Source of the DNA: Tubulanus polymorphus | Lineage: Eukaryota > Nemertea > Palaeonemertea > Tubulaniformes > Tubulanidae | DNA length: 64,000 bases | Direction of reading: 5' to 3' | Assembly: GCF_964204645.1 (NCBI RefSeq) | Contig: NC_134030.1 | Span: 11,034,278 to 11,098,277, forward strand | Shown: positions 48,312-60,717 of the stretch, piece after piece | How the letters are laid out: every line of letters begins with the position of its first letter | How positions within the stretch are numbered: position 1 is the stretch's first letter | Program-made: the position numbers and the translations under genes | Notes under the pieces: generated by a model | The model's database searches: none | Told to the model about the DNA's origin: nothing | What the model saw: only the letters and a program-made list of their open reading frames with translations

Positions 48312-48838
48312 TTAACCAACGAGACTATTTTTACGTGGTGAAATTGTGATATGTGGCATGAAATGTTTTATGTCTGCTAATATTTTGTCAACTGCGTTGA
48401 TAAGTTCTTTTCCGTACTTGTCCACTATCGTTGGTGAATACATAGTAGCATTTTCCCCTATTTCACATTAGCTTTCACCTAACATACACCTTTAGTAGTG
48501 CTGATTTAAAGCGACCCTCTTGTCAACGCGAATTTTAACCCCTTTCATTGCGTGTTTTCTCGTCACCTCCAAGCATAAGTGATTGTGCGAACGCGCACAC
48601 GTGCGGGGATTCAATACCGACTTGACCCACCACCCCGGCCGGCTGGCTGGCAGACGATGAAGCACGTAAAGCATAATCAGGTCATCATCCACTCTGTAAT
48701 TCTGGTAGAAGTCAACGAAGAAGAAAGCCTTTGTGAAACGTATAATTTGGATAAGGATGTATGGAGTTTGTACTCAGATAATGCAGAATCTGCGCGTACG
48801 TTTTATGATCGGGTAGTTGCGGTATGATAATTTCGTCA

Positions 48839-48846
48839 GTATCGAC
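48839..48846. repeat. Left 8-bp target duplication GTATCGAC
   Basis: It equals 49601-49608. Unit A has a single uninterrupted GTATCGAC at the equivalent site (about 8519-8526). Confidence 0.9.
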
Positions 48847-49600
48847 CACAGGGGTTTGGCGATGGGCTTGAATTTTATTTCCGGGTTGTTGATAATCTCG
48901 CGAGAATGGCGCTAAATATGAACTGCGAATAAATTCAAAATATCATGGAAATACCTTGTGTTTATATTGTTTATTTATCCGCTTTAAGGTTCAGATAAAC
49001 AATTGGTCGTTAAGGATCATCATCAGACGGTCGTGACGCTCTATATAAAATCACAAGGGATGAAACGCCTTCAGCCAGAAAGTTGGGACAGTCACGTGAC
49101 ATTCTGATGGTGTCATCACATTTAAAACTTTAACACGAAAAGTTACCATATTCACAGACCGATATCAATTGTCAGATTATGATTCATATGAAATTAATAA
49201 CTTATAAAGAATAAATTATGATCAAATATATAATTCATAGACAAAAAATGCATTTGAATGCAAATATTTTTCGTATCATAGTTTCCATCTTAGATGCTTC
49301 AGGTTTGCATTCAGTCAAATAAGAAGCGTTAAGTCACGTGACTGTCCCAACTTTCTGGCTGGCACGAATTGAACTGCGTTTCATCCCTTGTGATTTTATA
49401 TACTAAAGCGTGACGACCGTCTGGTGATGATCCTAAACGACCAATTGTTTATCGGAACTTTATAGCGGATAAATAAACAATATAAACACAAGGTATTTCC
49501 ATGATATTTTGAATTTATTCGCAGTTCATATTTAGCGCCATTCTCGCGAGATTATCAACAACTCGGAAATAAAATACAAGCCCATCGCCAAACCCCTGCG
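48847..49600. mobile_element. hAT-like non-autonomous foldback element (754 bp)
   Basis: The ends are CACAGGGGTTTGGCGATGGG and the inverse of CGCAGGGGTTTGGCGATGGG. Long inverted arms extend inward for over 200 bp (GATAATCTCGCGAGAATGGC and its inverse). The 8-bp duplication GTATCGAC and the CAGGGG-type end fit hAT. It has no transposase. It landed in the GT92 pseudogene. Confidence 0.88.
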
Positions 49601-49643
49601 GTATCGACGACTACGATGTGTTCGTATTTGTACATGTTCCTCA

Positions 49644-50074
49644 TGTGACAGAGCTTTTTCTCACGAACACAGGTCATAGAGCTTTCCCTTAAAAATGCTC
49701 TTAGCCTGCCCTGTCGAATCAACTACAAATCGCATGAGCTCCTGAAGGCGAATCTGCATACAAGGCGAAGGAGGTTCGCACGAAGCGACCGCGACCGCAG
49801 TGGATCCTCTCCGACGAGTACCGGAGTTACGATCCTCAGTACCTGAGTTGATCCTCACAGCTTCCACCGTCCGACGACGCCTACTCTAAATAAACATAAC
49901 ATCAGATCGAAATTAAATAAGATCGAGTTTATTTACGACAGCAGGCAGAAATCAAACCATGTCGTTTGATTTCCTATACCAGAGTGGAGACTATAGACCA
50001 CACTATAAAGAGGGCGCACTAAATGGAGGCGCCACTATACAGCTAATAAAGAGTCCAATAATCACTCTCTCACA
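49644..50074. mobile_element. Solo LTR (431 bp)
   Basis: It starts TGTGACAGAG and ends CTCTCTCACA, with CTCA on each side (49640-49643 and 50075-50078) as a 4-bp duplication. Unit A has TTCCTCAAAAAACATT with no insert. TG...CA ends, a size of ~430 bp and an internal AATAAA fit an LTR left by recombination of a retrotransposon. No internal coding remains, so the family (Gypsy-like or other) is not assigned. Confidence 0.75.
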
Positions 50075-52024
50075 CTCAAAAAACATTAATTCAAGCAAGC
50101 CGTCACCCAGTGGCGTCCCCATGCTGCGATAGTTGACGTAGTCTAACTCCCGATGATATTTTAAAACTTTATCCGCCTTGGCGCCGATAGTGTTGTTGTA
50201 TATGCTGACGCTTTTCACCCCTAAAATACGTATTAGCTCCATCCACTCTATCAATCTGTACGGATTCAAATCGCCGTAACGGTAGCTAACGCAGGCAGAG
50301 AAGTCCCGCCTTTTCAAAGGCTTCTCCGCGACTTGTACAGGTAAGAATGTGGTTGGCATTTCAAGTGGCTCGGAAATGACCGACACGAAACTTGTAACAA
50401 GTCAGTCCGGCAGAGGACAATTTATCGTATAACTTCTATAAAGCATACCGTAACGGTAACTACCAAAACCGATTGATTTCTGTTCGCCGTTAACTAATAA
50501 GTGATGATTTGATGACATTTTATTCGAATACCACAGCAATCAGTAAAACCGGTATATCTCAATGAGGACCGATGCTACGCCGGACAATCGCACAATCGTT
50601 CGAACCATCAACTCTGGTCGGTCGTCGAGGAAGGCTGCGTGGACACGGAGGCCGAATGTGCCGTTGATTATCTGCCAGTCATTGATGTAAAGCAGCTTAA
50701 ACTCGGTTGAAGTTGACAGTTCCCATCGCACAGGGCCGTTTATATAATTCTTTTTAGGTAGTGACATATCAAGGTGTATGACGTCAGCCGTTGTTTTCCG
50801 ATCAAGGATGCGGGAGTCACTCTCTTGAATACTACCTACATCAACCCCTTTTCTCTTTTTCAATGTGATATAATTCCCCTGGGCGCTGGTTATTGCGACA
50901 GCGCCACGGCGCTGGAGCATATTAAGTTGATCGAACCACCTGGTGTCTTCCAATACCACCACCTAGTGGGCTCAAATTCAAGTTCAAATATACTTTATTG
51001 ATACTCATTAAATATACTTAATTATTACTTTATTCAATTACTTTATTGTTCCCAGTACTGCAAATACATCGGATTTCCGCAATTAAGTAGACAGAACACA
51101 AATAAAATTAAGAATCTTTTAGTATTCAGAAAACAACGTATATACATGTTATTTTTCAACTTTAATTAGCAATGAGATAATTTTTTGCGACACTCACGGA
51201 TGATGCGCATTCCCTTTCAGGAAGGCTGATCGGCTCTTCCCTGAAAAATTAATTGCTGAATCGATGTCCCGCTAATGATGAATACTATTTTTAGATCCCC
51301 TGATTTCAAAATTCAAAAATATAGATTTATATGAACCTTAGGGGTACCCATGTAATTAACAAATTATTCGAAAGCAAAGATCTTGCATTTGAGTTAATTC
51401 ATTTTAAGGAGTTTCTTTATTTCAAGCCCCGGATTGATTGTCTAAATCTCTTTGCTCTTCTCGTGACTTGTATTCAATTAAATTTTCTATTCTCATTCTA
51501 CAATTTGTACGTGAATACTATCAACGGTAGCATTTGTTTCTTTTCATTTCGTTTTTCATAATGATTTTGTAATATTTAAATCTTCATCTTATCGCGACGG
51601 GTGCTTCCGCTTTTAAACTGTTCGTTTATTACTTCCGATTTTTTAATCTTCATTAATTTATTCAATTCTTTATGACTTCTCTCTCCAAAATCGGAATAAT
51701 TGTATCCTTAGACGCTTTTGATCTTGATTTTTAATGACTTTGCAAAACCACCTGTCGCAGTATATTTCCTTTTAGAAATATACCTTGTTTTAACAATGTT
51801 CCGTTCATTTCCTGTTCATTTGTCCCGTAGTCAAATTTCAGTTTATTACGTCCGTAATAACTTTTCGTCGTGAGGTACACAACGCACGCGAGTAAAATGA
51901 TTCTTGTAACGCTTAGTAATCTGTTGAAATCCCGCATCATCGTAGTTCTCTACAATAGAACAGAGAGAAAAAATATTCATCAACTGGCGAAATAGCAAAA
52001 TATAGTCAAGCCCGCTTAACGAAA

Positions 52025-52230
52025 TTAACGAAAAGTGTGAAATCGCTCTTTTGGCACTAAAACGAGTGGCGTCCCTCGAAAAAGTGTGAAATCGCTGTTT
52101 TGGCACTTAAACGAGGGGCGCTCCTGGAACAGGTGTGAACTCGCATTTCGGCGCAACAACCAGGGCCCCCTCAAAAAAGTGCGAAATCGCTGTTTTGGCA
52201 CTAAAACGAGGGGTGCCCAAGTGTGAAATT
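52025..52230. repeat. ~50-bp minisatellite (unit B copy)
   Basis: About four units with AAATCGCTGTTTTGGCAC and AAACGAGGGGCGCTCC. It is the counterpart of 9810-10050. Confidence 0.78.
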
Positions 52231-53479
52231 GCAATTGTTGGCAGTGAAGGGAGTGCTCCGCGAATAAGTGTCGATCCCCATCTTGATGGTAAAACGAGAG
52301 TACCTCTTGAAGAAATCTCTGTTTGTTTTGACGATACGATGAGGAATGTCACTGCAATAAGTGCGAAATCACTTAATGTTCAAACGTCGATGTTAATTTT
52401 AGAGTGTATTCAACATGGTAATTAAGAGGTCCATTTATTACATACTTTAAAGCAAAGCTTTTACATTATTAACAGTATACTCGTATAATCAAGCCAACCA
52501 AAGTTGACTCCAGGCGTTTCTTTAGGCAGGGTGTTTCTTTAAGAATTTTTCTTGAACATTTGTTGAAATTCGGCACCAGGTAGCTACCTCTGCCCGTCGT
52601 TTACTCTAGCTGTCGACTGTCAACGGTCAATTCATGTCAATACTGACACGAGGAACGCAGTGTAACTCCACACGCAACTGGACTAGCGAAAAATGGATTG
52701 GAAGATTGAATAAAATCTCAGGCTTGTTCTCGCTGAAATTCTGGTCTTATAGGCCTGTACTTAGGGCAGGTATTGGACTGCGATCGGATTTCCGTTTTTA
52801 CCTCTGTACACCATTTCAAGAAAGTCTACCAAAAAAAGTCTACCACGTTTCGAGAAAAACAAACCGCCCGTAAAATCAGTTACTCTATAGGGCCTCCACC
52901 AGATGAAAATAGTAAGTAAAGATATGATCAAGTCTGAATTCAAGAGAAAGAATTAAAAAACCTGTGTCTAGTGATAAAGAGAGAAAGTTATCTATTTGTA
53001 ACCGGTGTCTAGACTATAAACCCGATGCCGGCTCACGAAAACGCCAGTCGTTCGCTTATCATCACGCAGCCTATTTCTAATGTATGTAGTTTGTGGACAT
53101 ATCATCATGATCTTGGTCGATTGAAAACTACGTGGAAGACGCGTGGCGCCTGCCATGGGGGCATTTAAAAAGAACTTGATAAGAATAGAATGCGGAGGGT
53201 TCGCTACGGACTCTGGCTTCCTTTCCCGTTATGTAAATAGCTAATTTATCACCCCAATAGAGTAATACTCCAAGCTTTAACCAACTGTTGAGCAACTGGC
53301 CCCTCTGGTCGTTTGGGCCTAGAACTACCAGACGTTTGGAACGCAATTATCGGTTTAGAAATATGTCGAGCCATTATGAACACGCTACTAAAACGTCGGG
53401 TGTGTAGCAGGCTTCAATGTATAAATGAATTTGTATCAACTTGTCTTGCCGTTCTGACTTGTCGGTTGATAGCTAAATA
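52231..53479. other. Intergenic in unit B, no gene supported
   Basis: It corresponds to parts of 10051-14456 with the A-specific blocks missing. The only shared open stretch (52711-52873) is unrecognised. Confidence 0.5.
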
Positions 53480-55030
53480 ATGGAGGAAATATAAAGAGAC
53501 TTGGGACTAAAGTCATTCATCAGCTCATTCAACAAGAATAAGGCGATGGAGTGATACGTATATTTGTTACGTATTTTCATATCTAAAGTATCTAATTACT
53601 TTTTGCTAATGCGATTATTATTGATGTTCCAGATAAATGTAACTGATGTTGCTGCTATGAGTGACCAGGACTTCGAAAAAGTGGGTATCATGGCCATTAG
53701 TGATCGAAACAGATTAAGAAATAGATGTCGCCTCTGGAGCGCACATGCTTCGTGTAAGATGGGATTGTTGACCTAGCCAACAGAAATAGCAGACCCGTAG
53801 AATATTTGGCTGGCACTCAGTTAAACACGTCGTTAACAAAAAACCAAACATTCACAGCAATGACTGAAAATCAGCCTTTAGAATCACTGGCTAGCAGTCG
53901 GCCAGTCATACCAAATACAGAGTCAGCCCTGTCGATCTCCAACGCTGAACCTCCTGCCTTTTTATTTTTTGAAAATCAGCCTCTTGATTTATTCACTCGT
54001 ATTGTGTCAGACACGTCGCACAATTCGCAGGCACGAGATGCATACTTTCCTCTTAGTCAGTCGTTTTCTGCATCTAGCCATCCACCTGCAATGAATAACG
54101 AGGATTTCCGTATTGTACAGCCAGATACCCCGACGATCCAGTTTCGTGAAAACTATATTGCGATTGATAAAATTACAGAAATCACCGAAATTCCTGCTAC
54201 ACTCGATGACATTCTAAGCGAAGATTTCAATCTCCTTAAAAGAAGTTGTATTGTTGATGATATAATTATATCCTTAACGCGTTCGCGGATCCTTCCGTTC
54301 TAGACAAAACCAAAATCTTAAAATTCGAGAATGATATCCTCCCTAATGGAGATGTCGAGTTGGGTGAAGGCCATGGGGTATTCCGCGATTGTATTTCAGA
54401 ATTTGGGGAAGAATTAAAAAAAAACAGAGTATGACTGGTCATGGCTACATGATACGCCACCGATTACGTTGCAGAAAAGTGGCAATCCGTTGCCCATATA
54501 ATAGTTAAAGGGTACACTGTCACCGGCTCCTTTCCCATATTCATTGCGTTGCCATTTCTAGGGGATTTGCTTTGTGATGTGGCAGTGCCACGCGACCTCG
54601 CCGAGTCGTTTTTGAATCTTTCCTGGTGGTGAGAACGATACACTGGGTGAACCCAATTCCATGTGAGATGTGTTCTATGACAGTGCAAAACCCCCCAAAA
54701 AATGAATTGTCGTGGGCGACAAAACCAAGAAATGAATTGGTGCGTATTTCGTATGTGCAAAATGAAAAATTGCGTTTAAACGGTTTATTTTGCTAATCTT
54801 TCTTTGAATCTTTATTTCCCTATTTTAATAGGCAAACGTTTCTCCCAAACGATTCGAACGATTTGCATTATCAACGATTTAAATATCGCTGTGAGTTATT
54901 GTTCGCGAACATCAGGGGGGCGTGGCAGTGATGACGAACAGCGTCGTAGAGTATTTAAATGGGCATCAGTCAGCGATTACGATATAGTTGACACGCTAAC
55001 GGTTCGACAGAGCATCACTGGAAAAGCGGG
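53480..55030 (+). pseudogene. SAM domain plus HECT-like E3 ligase relative, decayed (unit B copy)
   Basis: It has the same structure as the unit A copy. The SAM exon 1 has a TAA stop at codon 5 (53492-53494), where A reads TTA. The linker frame (53806-54303) is longer than in A. It then shifts where extra bases (ATAATT) occur near 54262, before the AFADPSVLD..KILKFEND stretch. HECT-like pieces follow (GDVELGEG, VFRDCISEF, then VKGYTVTGSFPIFIALPFL). A final stretch with GRGSDDEQRRRVFKWAS is open in B but broken in A. Neither copy can make a full protein. Confidence 0.7.
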
Positions 55031-55235
55031 AATAATATCGAAGGTAAGATACGCGGACTTGCATAGTATCTGTAGTGTGTACAATATATGTAGATGTATG
55101 ACAAATAAACGAAAATTATCATTAACAATTATTGAAAGTTGAAAACAATTTCGATATATTTCTCGCAATGACGCTTCGAATTGGCGGTGCACTTTACGTG
55201 ACAAATTTTGATATCGAATATTCTATTTTGTCTAG

Positions 55236-58074
55236 ATGCAAATTGTACTATTGATAACCTCAGCAGTGCTCATTCTCAGTTTCTTGAATTTGGTGAAAGC
55301 CAAACAACCATACACAGCGACAACTAGTAAGTGAGGATCTTTTCTGTCTATGATCAACACATTTTATAGTGATAAAAATGAAAGAAATATAGATACCAGT
55401 GATGAATACGGAGTAGTTTGAGAAATATGGTCAGGGTTGCTTTATGAAATAAATCAGTATAGGATATATAGTTCCATTCGCACTTGTAGCAGAACTCAGC
55501 GATTACACAAAATGTAATTATTTGGGTTTTAGCATCCACAGTAACCGGACATTAAAGTCGGCACAGGCATCTCTGGTCATAAAGGGCTCTAGAGCTACGT
55601 ATGTTTGATCTAGTTACGTATAACCAGGGAGACATAACAGACTCATATGTAAAAAATACTTTCAATACTCTGCAGAATAATTCTTGGGTTACATACTAAA
55701 TCTTCCAATACCTGTTTTTGGTGATCCGGATGTCCATTATGATGGGTAGTACTAGCAGTTCAGTATATCAGAGTCTCCTTGATATGTATAGAGATAATAA
55801 GTTTTTTCTATCACGTGCATCAAACCTTCAATCACTCATGATCTGATTTTTAACAACCTGCTGGAAAGTCTCGGTGCCTGCAGCAATACTAATGATATTT
55901 GTAATAAAATAAAATCTAGATTACAAGAAAACGTTATTCGTCTCTGGAGTAAAGAAGCCTGAAGCCAGTGAAATTATTATATCAATATTGTTGTTGTCTT
56001 CTTTGTCGTAGTCATGAAGGTTATAAGATGGTAGTGAGTTGGCGCCTCTTATAACTCGTTGGTGTTTCAGATAACAATCAATTTTTCAAACGAATAGATA
56101 CTTAATCTTATCAACGCAGAGTGTGGCATTTCGCTTTTTTTAAATATTTCCCTAATAAAAATTATTAAAATATGTCGATAGTAAGTCAGTAGGAATGTTG
56201 CTATCATTGAATGGGCTAATCACGTCGACATAGTGTACATGTGACAAGGTGGAAGTAGTTCCATACGGATGAGGGCAGCTTTAAATGATTAGACAGTCGA
56301 AACGTTTTTTAACTATAGTGCTGATATTCCCATAATAAAATTGGTGGATTTTAATTGTTTCTCACAAATCAACACTTAAGTAATTTAAGCATCATTTTGA
56401 TATAGTGCGTAGAGATAAATTATGAAGAGTGTATTGAGTGAAGGTGTCATGTTTGAGCTGCGTGCGATCGTTGTGTCGTGGTATTCGGGTGTTATATCCG
56501 CATATCTGTATGAAATTCCAGGTAGTGCCAACAAATGACATAATGGAGACCCTTTATGTGAAGAGCCGTTCTAAACTGCGAAAACCGTGTTGTTGCCCTA
56601 CGTTAGTGACCTTGAGCTGTCGCTGCCGGCGCGCCGCTTCAAAAAAGTCATGAATAAAGTATCAAAACTAATTGTTACTGATATACCGCCAATAAACCTT
56701 TGAAGAAAATTACATATCGGACATTACATTTTCTAGAACCTACGTAGCACCCCCAAGCAATAATTTCTGAGAAGCATATGTGCGTAAATTGACTGTAAGG
56801 AAATAAATATACATGTATAAAATGTACTAAAATGACTCTGCAAATCCTACCTTGCCTCGGGTTGCATTTGCATAAGTCTGTTCCCAAAAAGACGATTTTA
56901 TTTCGAGGTCTATGTCAATAGTTTGAAATATTTTCAGCCAGCTGTTCGGATAGTCATGATAAATGTGAAAAATGGGCCGCCCGTGGAGAATGTAAGAAAA
57001 ACCCGAAATACATGTTGTTGAAATGCAAAAAGTCCTGCGATGTATGCAAACCAGGTTTGTTTCCAACTCGTCGTGACTACGTGCGTGTATAACATTTGTA
57101 ATATGTTTAATCCGTATCTCATTGCTGAGCTTAATACTAATAAATTTCATAACTGTTCTGATAGTTCATGAGTTACGGAGTGCAAGGATTTGCGCAAACG
57201 ATGCTACCTTGCCTTGGGTTGCGTTCGCGTAAATCGTGTACTGCTCCCAAAGGGACGATTTATCGTGAGATTCATGTCAGAGATTTGAAATATTTGCAGC
57301 CAGCTGTTCGGATAGCAATACGAAATGTGCAAGCTGGGCCGCCCGTGGAGAATGTGAGAAAAACCCGAAATACATGTTGTTAAACTGCAAAGTGTCCTGC
57401 GATGTATGCGATCCAGGTTTGTTTCCGCCTTCTCGTGGCTACGTGTATTACTTTTGAAACACGTTATTTCCGTATCTTATTGCTGGGGGGTTATACTGAC
57501 AATTTTCATAACTGATAGTTCAAGCATACGAGTGCAAGGATAAGAGCAAACGATGTACGCAATGGTCCATACAGGGCGAGTGCTTTAAGAATCCGAAGTA
57601 TATGCTCCACAATTGCCAAAAAAGTTGTAAAGTTTGCGAGACACCAAAAAGTGAGTAGCTCGATTTTGACATTTCACGATTTGTAATTGTGATACTGTAT
57701 TGATATCGAGGTACTGTGATACTACAATGAAACGAAATATTTACAGTCAACTGCCAAGACGATAATGACAAATGTCCAGAATGGATGCGACATGGTGAAT
57801 GTAAAAAGAACCCAAAATATATGTTGTGGAATTGCAAAGACTCGTGTCATGTTTGTAAAGATGGTAAATGTTTCATTTTTTTGATTCAGAAATGTACATT
57901 CATTTCGTTTAGTCTACAAACTCTTTCACGTAACTATTTTATCATTTAGAATGTGCGGATGAAAGTACGTCATGTGCATTGTGGTCTCACGACAAGGGAT
58001 GTAGTAAGAACCCGATGTACATGTTATACAAGTGCCAGAAGTCCTGTAAAATTTGTGAGATCATAACAGAGTGA
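55236..58074 (+). CDS. Secreted protein with five ShKT domains (unit B copy)
   Basis: Exons: 55236-55326 (signal peptide), 56938-57054, 57300-57416, 57519-57650, 57747-57863, 57950-58074 (TGA stop). All are GT-AG and phase 1, 699 nt, 232 residues. Each of the last five exons carries one six-cysteine ShKT domain with W..G.C..NP.YM. The first two ShKT exons are close relatives and probably arose by exon duplication. The unit A gene has lost the first. The C-terminus extends five residues past the last Cys (EIITE) where A stops at once. Domains 1-4 keep the Lys-Tyr pair; the last has Met-Tyr. One-exon-per-domain, same-phase structure allows easy gain or loss of domains. The function (defence, venom, matrix or mucus) cannot be told from the sequence. 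Confidence 0.9.
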
Positions 58075-58516
58075 AGAGGTGTAGGTATTTGTACATAAGT
58101 AAGATCGATACTCTGTATTTTACGTACGAAGATGTGCGTAGCACAATAAATCCAAGTCCTGCAATCGGAAAGCCGAAATCGCATCAGAGCTTCCAGTTTA
58201 ATTTTCAGAAATAAGTCCCTCCACGGCACGTAAAAGGTCCTTGTCTTACTTTTTCAGAAACTGGTCAGAAGAGGTGGCTGGTTTTCCTGTAACATATATC
58301 GATTTTGAAATGGAATCCAATTTCATCCGCAATCATACGAATAAAACCAATGATTGTGGGAAATAGTTTCTCTTTTAATCGAATCTGAAACGGCCAAGCT
58401 CGTGTAGCTAGTCGAACGAATTCTTCGAAAAGCGCTTTTCATTGATTTAGAGAAATCTGCGAATATGAAAGTTTAACAGATAAATGTGCGTTCTATTGTT
58501 GTATAAGTTGAAGTAA

Positions 58517-58523
58517 ACATATC
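58517..58523. other. Empty target site of the 25.9-kb transposon
   Basis: ACATATC occurs once here, between sequence matching the left flank (GTATAAGTTGAA at 58501) and the right flank (TCACTCATCACTC at 58524) of the element in unit A. Confidence 0.9.
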
Positions 58524-60023
58524 TCACTCATCACTCACAATAAACAATGCGACGATTGTAACGATTAGACTAACAATTTCAAATATTATTCGACAAACCA
58601 TAGGAATCCAACTCACAGTGCCAAATGAGCGTACTCTACGTATTTCCCTAGCTACATTTCAAACAACTGGAAACGTGGATTTTATCGTTTTCCAGTGCGG
58701 CGTTTTTCGACGGGCTTTACAAAAACTTCGAACGAACGTTTATTTCGATTTTAGTATCATCAACTGCAATTAATTTGGCTGTCATCGAAACTGCGTCGGA
58801 TGTTTCGACACCAGCATTCGGACATGGAATTCATTCACCGACAAAATTTTCATTTGAATTTTGAAAATTGAACGCTTAGTTTCATGTGTACGTACGTATT
58901 ACTTCGAATGTTTTTAATGCAGCCTACGTTGCCATGAATTTATCAGTATTATAGGTGTGTGGGTTCGGAATTTGCTTCCTAAATCACTCGAATTACGAGA
59001 TAATTAATACACATATGTACGTATTCAAATTCATTGACTATGGGAATAACGATTAACCATAAGATAATCACACAGCTTAACCTCAATTATGATAATCGAT
59101 ATATCAATAAATTAGTTTCATAGAATTATAATTTTTACATCAATACGTGTATATCAACCATTGTTGCTGGTTAGTTGAATTAATAAGTAGACTAATTATT
59201 TTGCATGAATGAAATCCATGAGATATGATTAATCACCCGCCAGCTGCGGGCCCCGAACTGTTAGGGGTAAAGCTTTAGAACGAGGGAATTTTAATTTTGT
59301 ACCTGTATAAGTACGAACAATGATTAAGGACCTTGAAATTCGATATGCGTAGCAAATATAGCAATTAATTCTAATAAGCCGATATAAAGGACCTAAATGA
59401 GACATTTCACACATCACGATTTGAATTTCTAAGAGCACATGTAGGCCAACAAATCGGCTAATCTCTGTCTGACAGGATAAAGCTAATCCGTTATAGTGCA
59501 GCAGCTGGTATTGGCCGAATCCGTGAATTTTGGTGAAAGCTTTGCAACTTTCAGTTAGAACAACAAGTGGAATATCAAAGATAGAGAAAATCGATAATGC
59601 GGTTAATATTCGATTAAATTATTTCTCGATAAATCATTTGCAGAAATTCTGTAGAAACTTGGCTAAAATGTTTGGTGAACTTGAACCTTTATATAGTGAC
59701 AATAGTGGGTCGCAATACGTTGAAACTCCATCGAGAGAAAACTGGTTTGACAATACATTTAAGATGCCCTTTGCGTCCTAGTTCCTGTGGCGTGAGGTAA
59801 CGTGAAGGTCTATTAGTTATATGCACACGTGTAGGACTTTTCACCGTCTGAAGACGATTAATTCCACCAAAATGGTTCATTCATAAACGTTGAAATAATG
59901 TGGTCATTGGTTTCACATCGTCACTGCTCTCAATTGTTTTGTTCGAAAACAATGAGAATCACAAGCCAAAGTCTGCATTGGTAATGGAAATAGGAGGGTG
60001 TTTCATGAAATTGGTACCATATA

Positions 60024-60717
60024 CAGTGTGTCTCAGAAAATGGTTCCTCCAAAATGATTAAATATCTATAAGTTTATCTATAATGATAAATACGTGTTTG
60101 TAATGGAGGATGTCTTCTTTACATATTAAGAATAATGGATCATGTAGACTCCTTTCAAGACAAGCTCAATTGAAATGATCGCTCAAAAAGCATCAAAACC
60201 AAGTCGGCAATGAAGAAAATTCTTTTGTTAAAGAACAAAGTTTTGTTTAGACCAAAGTCAAAAATAAAATCTACATAAAACAAGATCCCAACAACAATAA
60301 GTAAATGTCCATTTGAGACAATACAGTCCATTCGAGACACAATAAGTTACAGACAATTTGAGACTCTTAGGATTTAAGGTGTTTGTTGTCTGATCAATAA
60401 AAAAACCTTTGTTAAACGATTAACAAGATATGTGTCACTCAATTCAATATCCCGAAAATGAAATGTTACCTTTAGTTGATACCATCATTAGTGAACAGCC
60501 TAATTTCATTTATCAAGCTTGGTTTTGAAGTAAAATAGGTGGCCTCATAATTAGTCATTGAAAACCAGCCGGGCGTGGTCTACATGACCCATTATCCTTA
60601 ATATTATGTAGAAAGACATCCTACTGATTACTAATCCATCACAAAATTCATTTTTTGATATAGATTAACGTAAAGATATTCAATCATTTCGGAGGAACCA
60701 TTTTCTGGGACACAATG
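60024..60717. mobile_element. Mariner-like MITE (694 bp)
   Basis: The ends CAGTGTGTCTCAGAAAATGG and the inverse of CATTGTGTCCCAGAAAATGG are flanked by TA (TATA on both sides). TA duplication and a CAGTGTGTC-type end fit Tc1/mariner. No transposase frame is present. Confidence 0.75.

Larger units (their letters stand above)
48312..51940 (-). pseudogene. GT92-family glycosyltransferase, decayed and interrupted (unit B copy)
   Basis: Exon 1 (about 51940-51752) has the start ATG, a signal anchor (RIILLACVVYLTT) and a stem region. A ~790-bp intron follows, and exon 2 begins at 50962 (VVVLEDTRWFDQ) and runs to the TAA at 48314-48312. The catalytic core is recognisable (YGDLNPYRLIEWMELIRIL, then HRLPASRPGWWVK). 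Relative to copy A there are at least two nonsense changes: TGT to TGA just after EIYRFY near 50537, and TTA to TGA near 50424. Two mobile elements also lie in the coding region, a MITE inside the DTD metal-site codons and a solo LTR ~45 bp away. Where A has a frameshift near 8790, B is open, so decay has been independent after duplication. Confidence 0.83.
46207..59690. repeat. Tandem segmental duplication, unit B
   Basis: It is the second copy of the segment described for unit A. It lacks the 25.9-kb transposon, the AT-rich island and several smaller blocks. It has its own insertions: a hAT-like MITE at 48847-49600, a solo LTR at 49644-50074 and a short AT-rich insert at about 47709-47815. 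Homology to A ends near 59690. Similarity by eye is roughly 90-95%. Confidence 0.88.
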
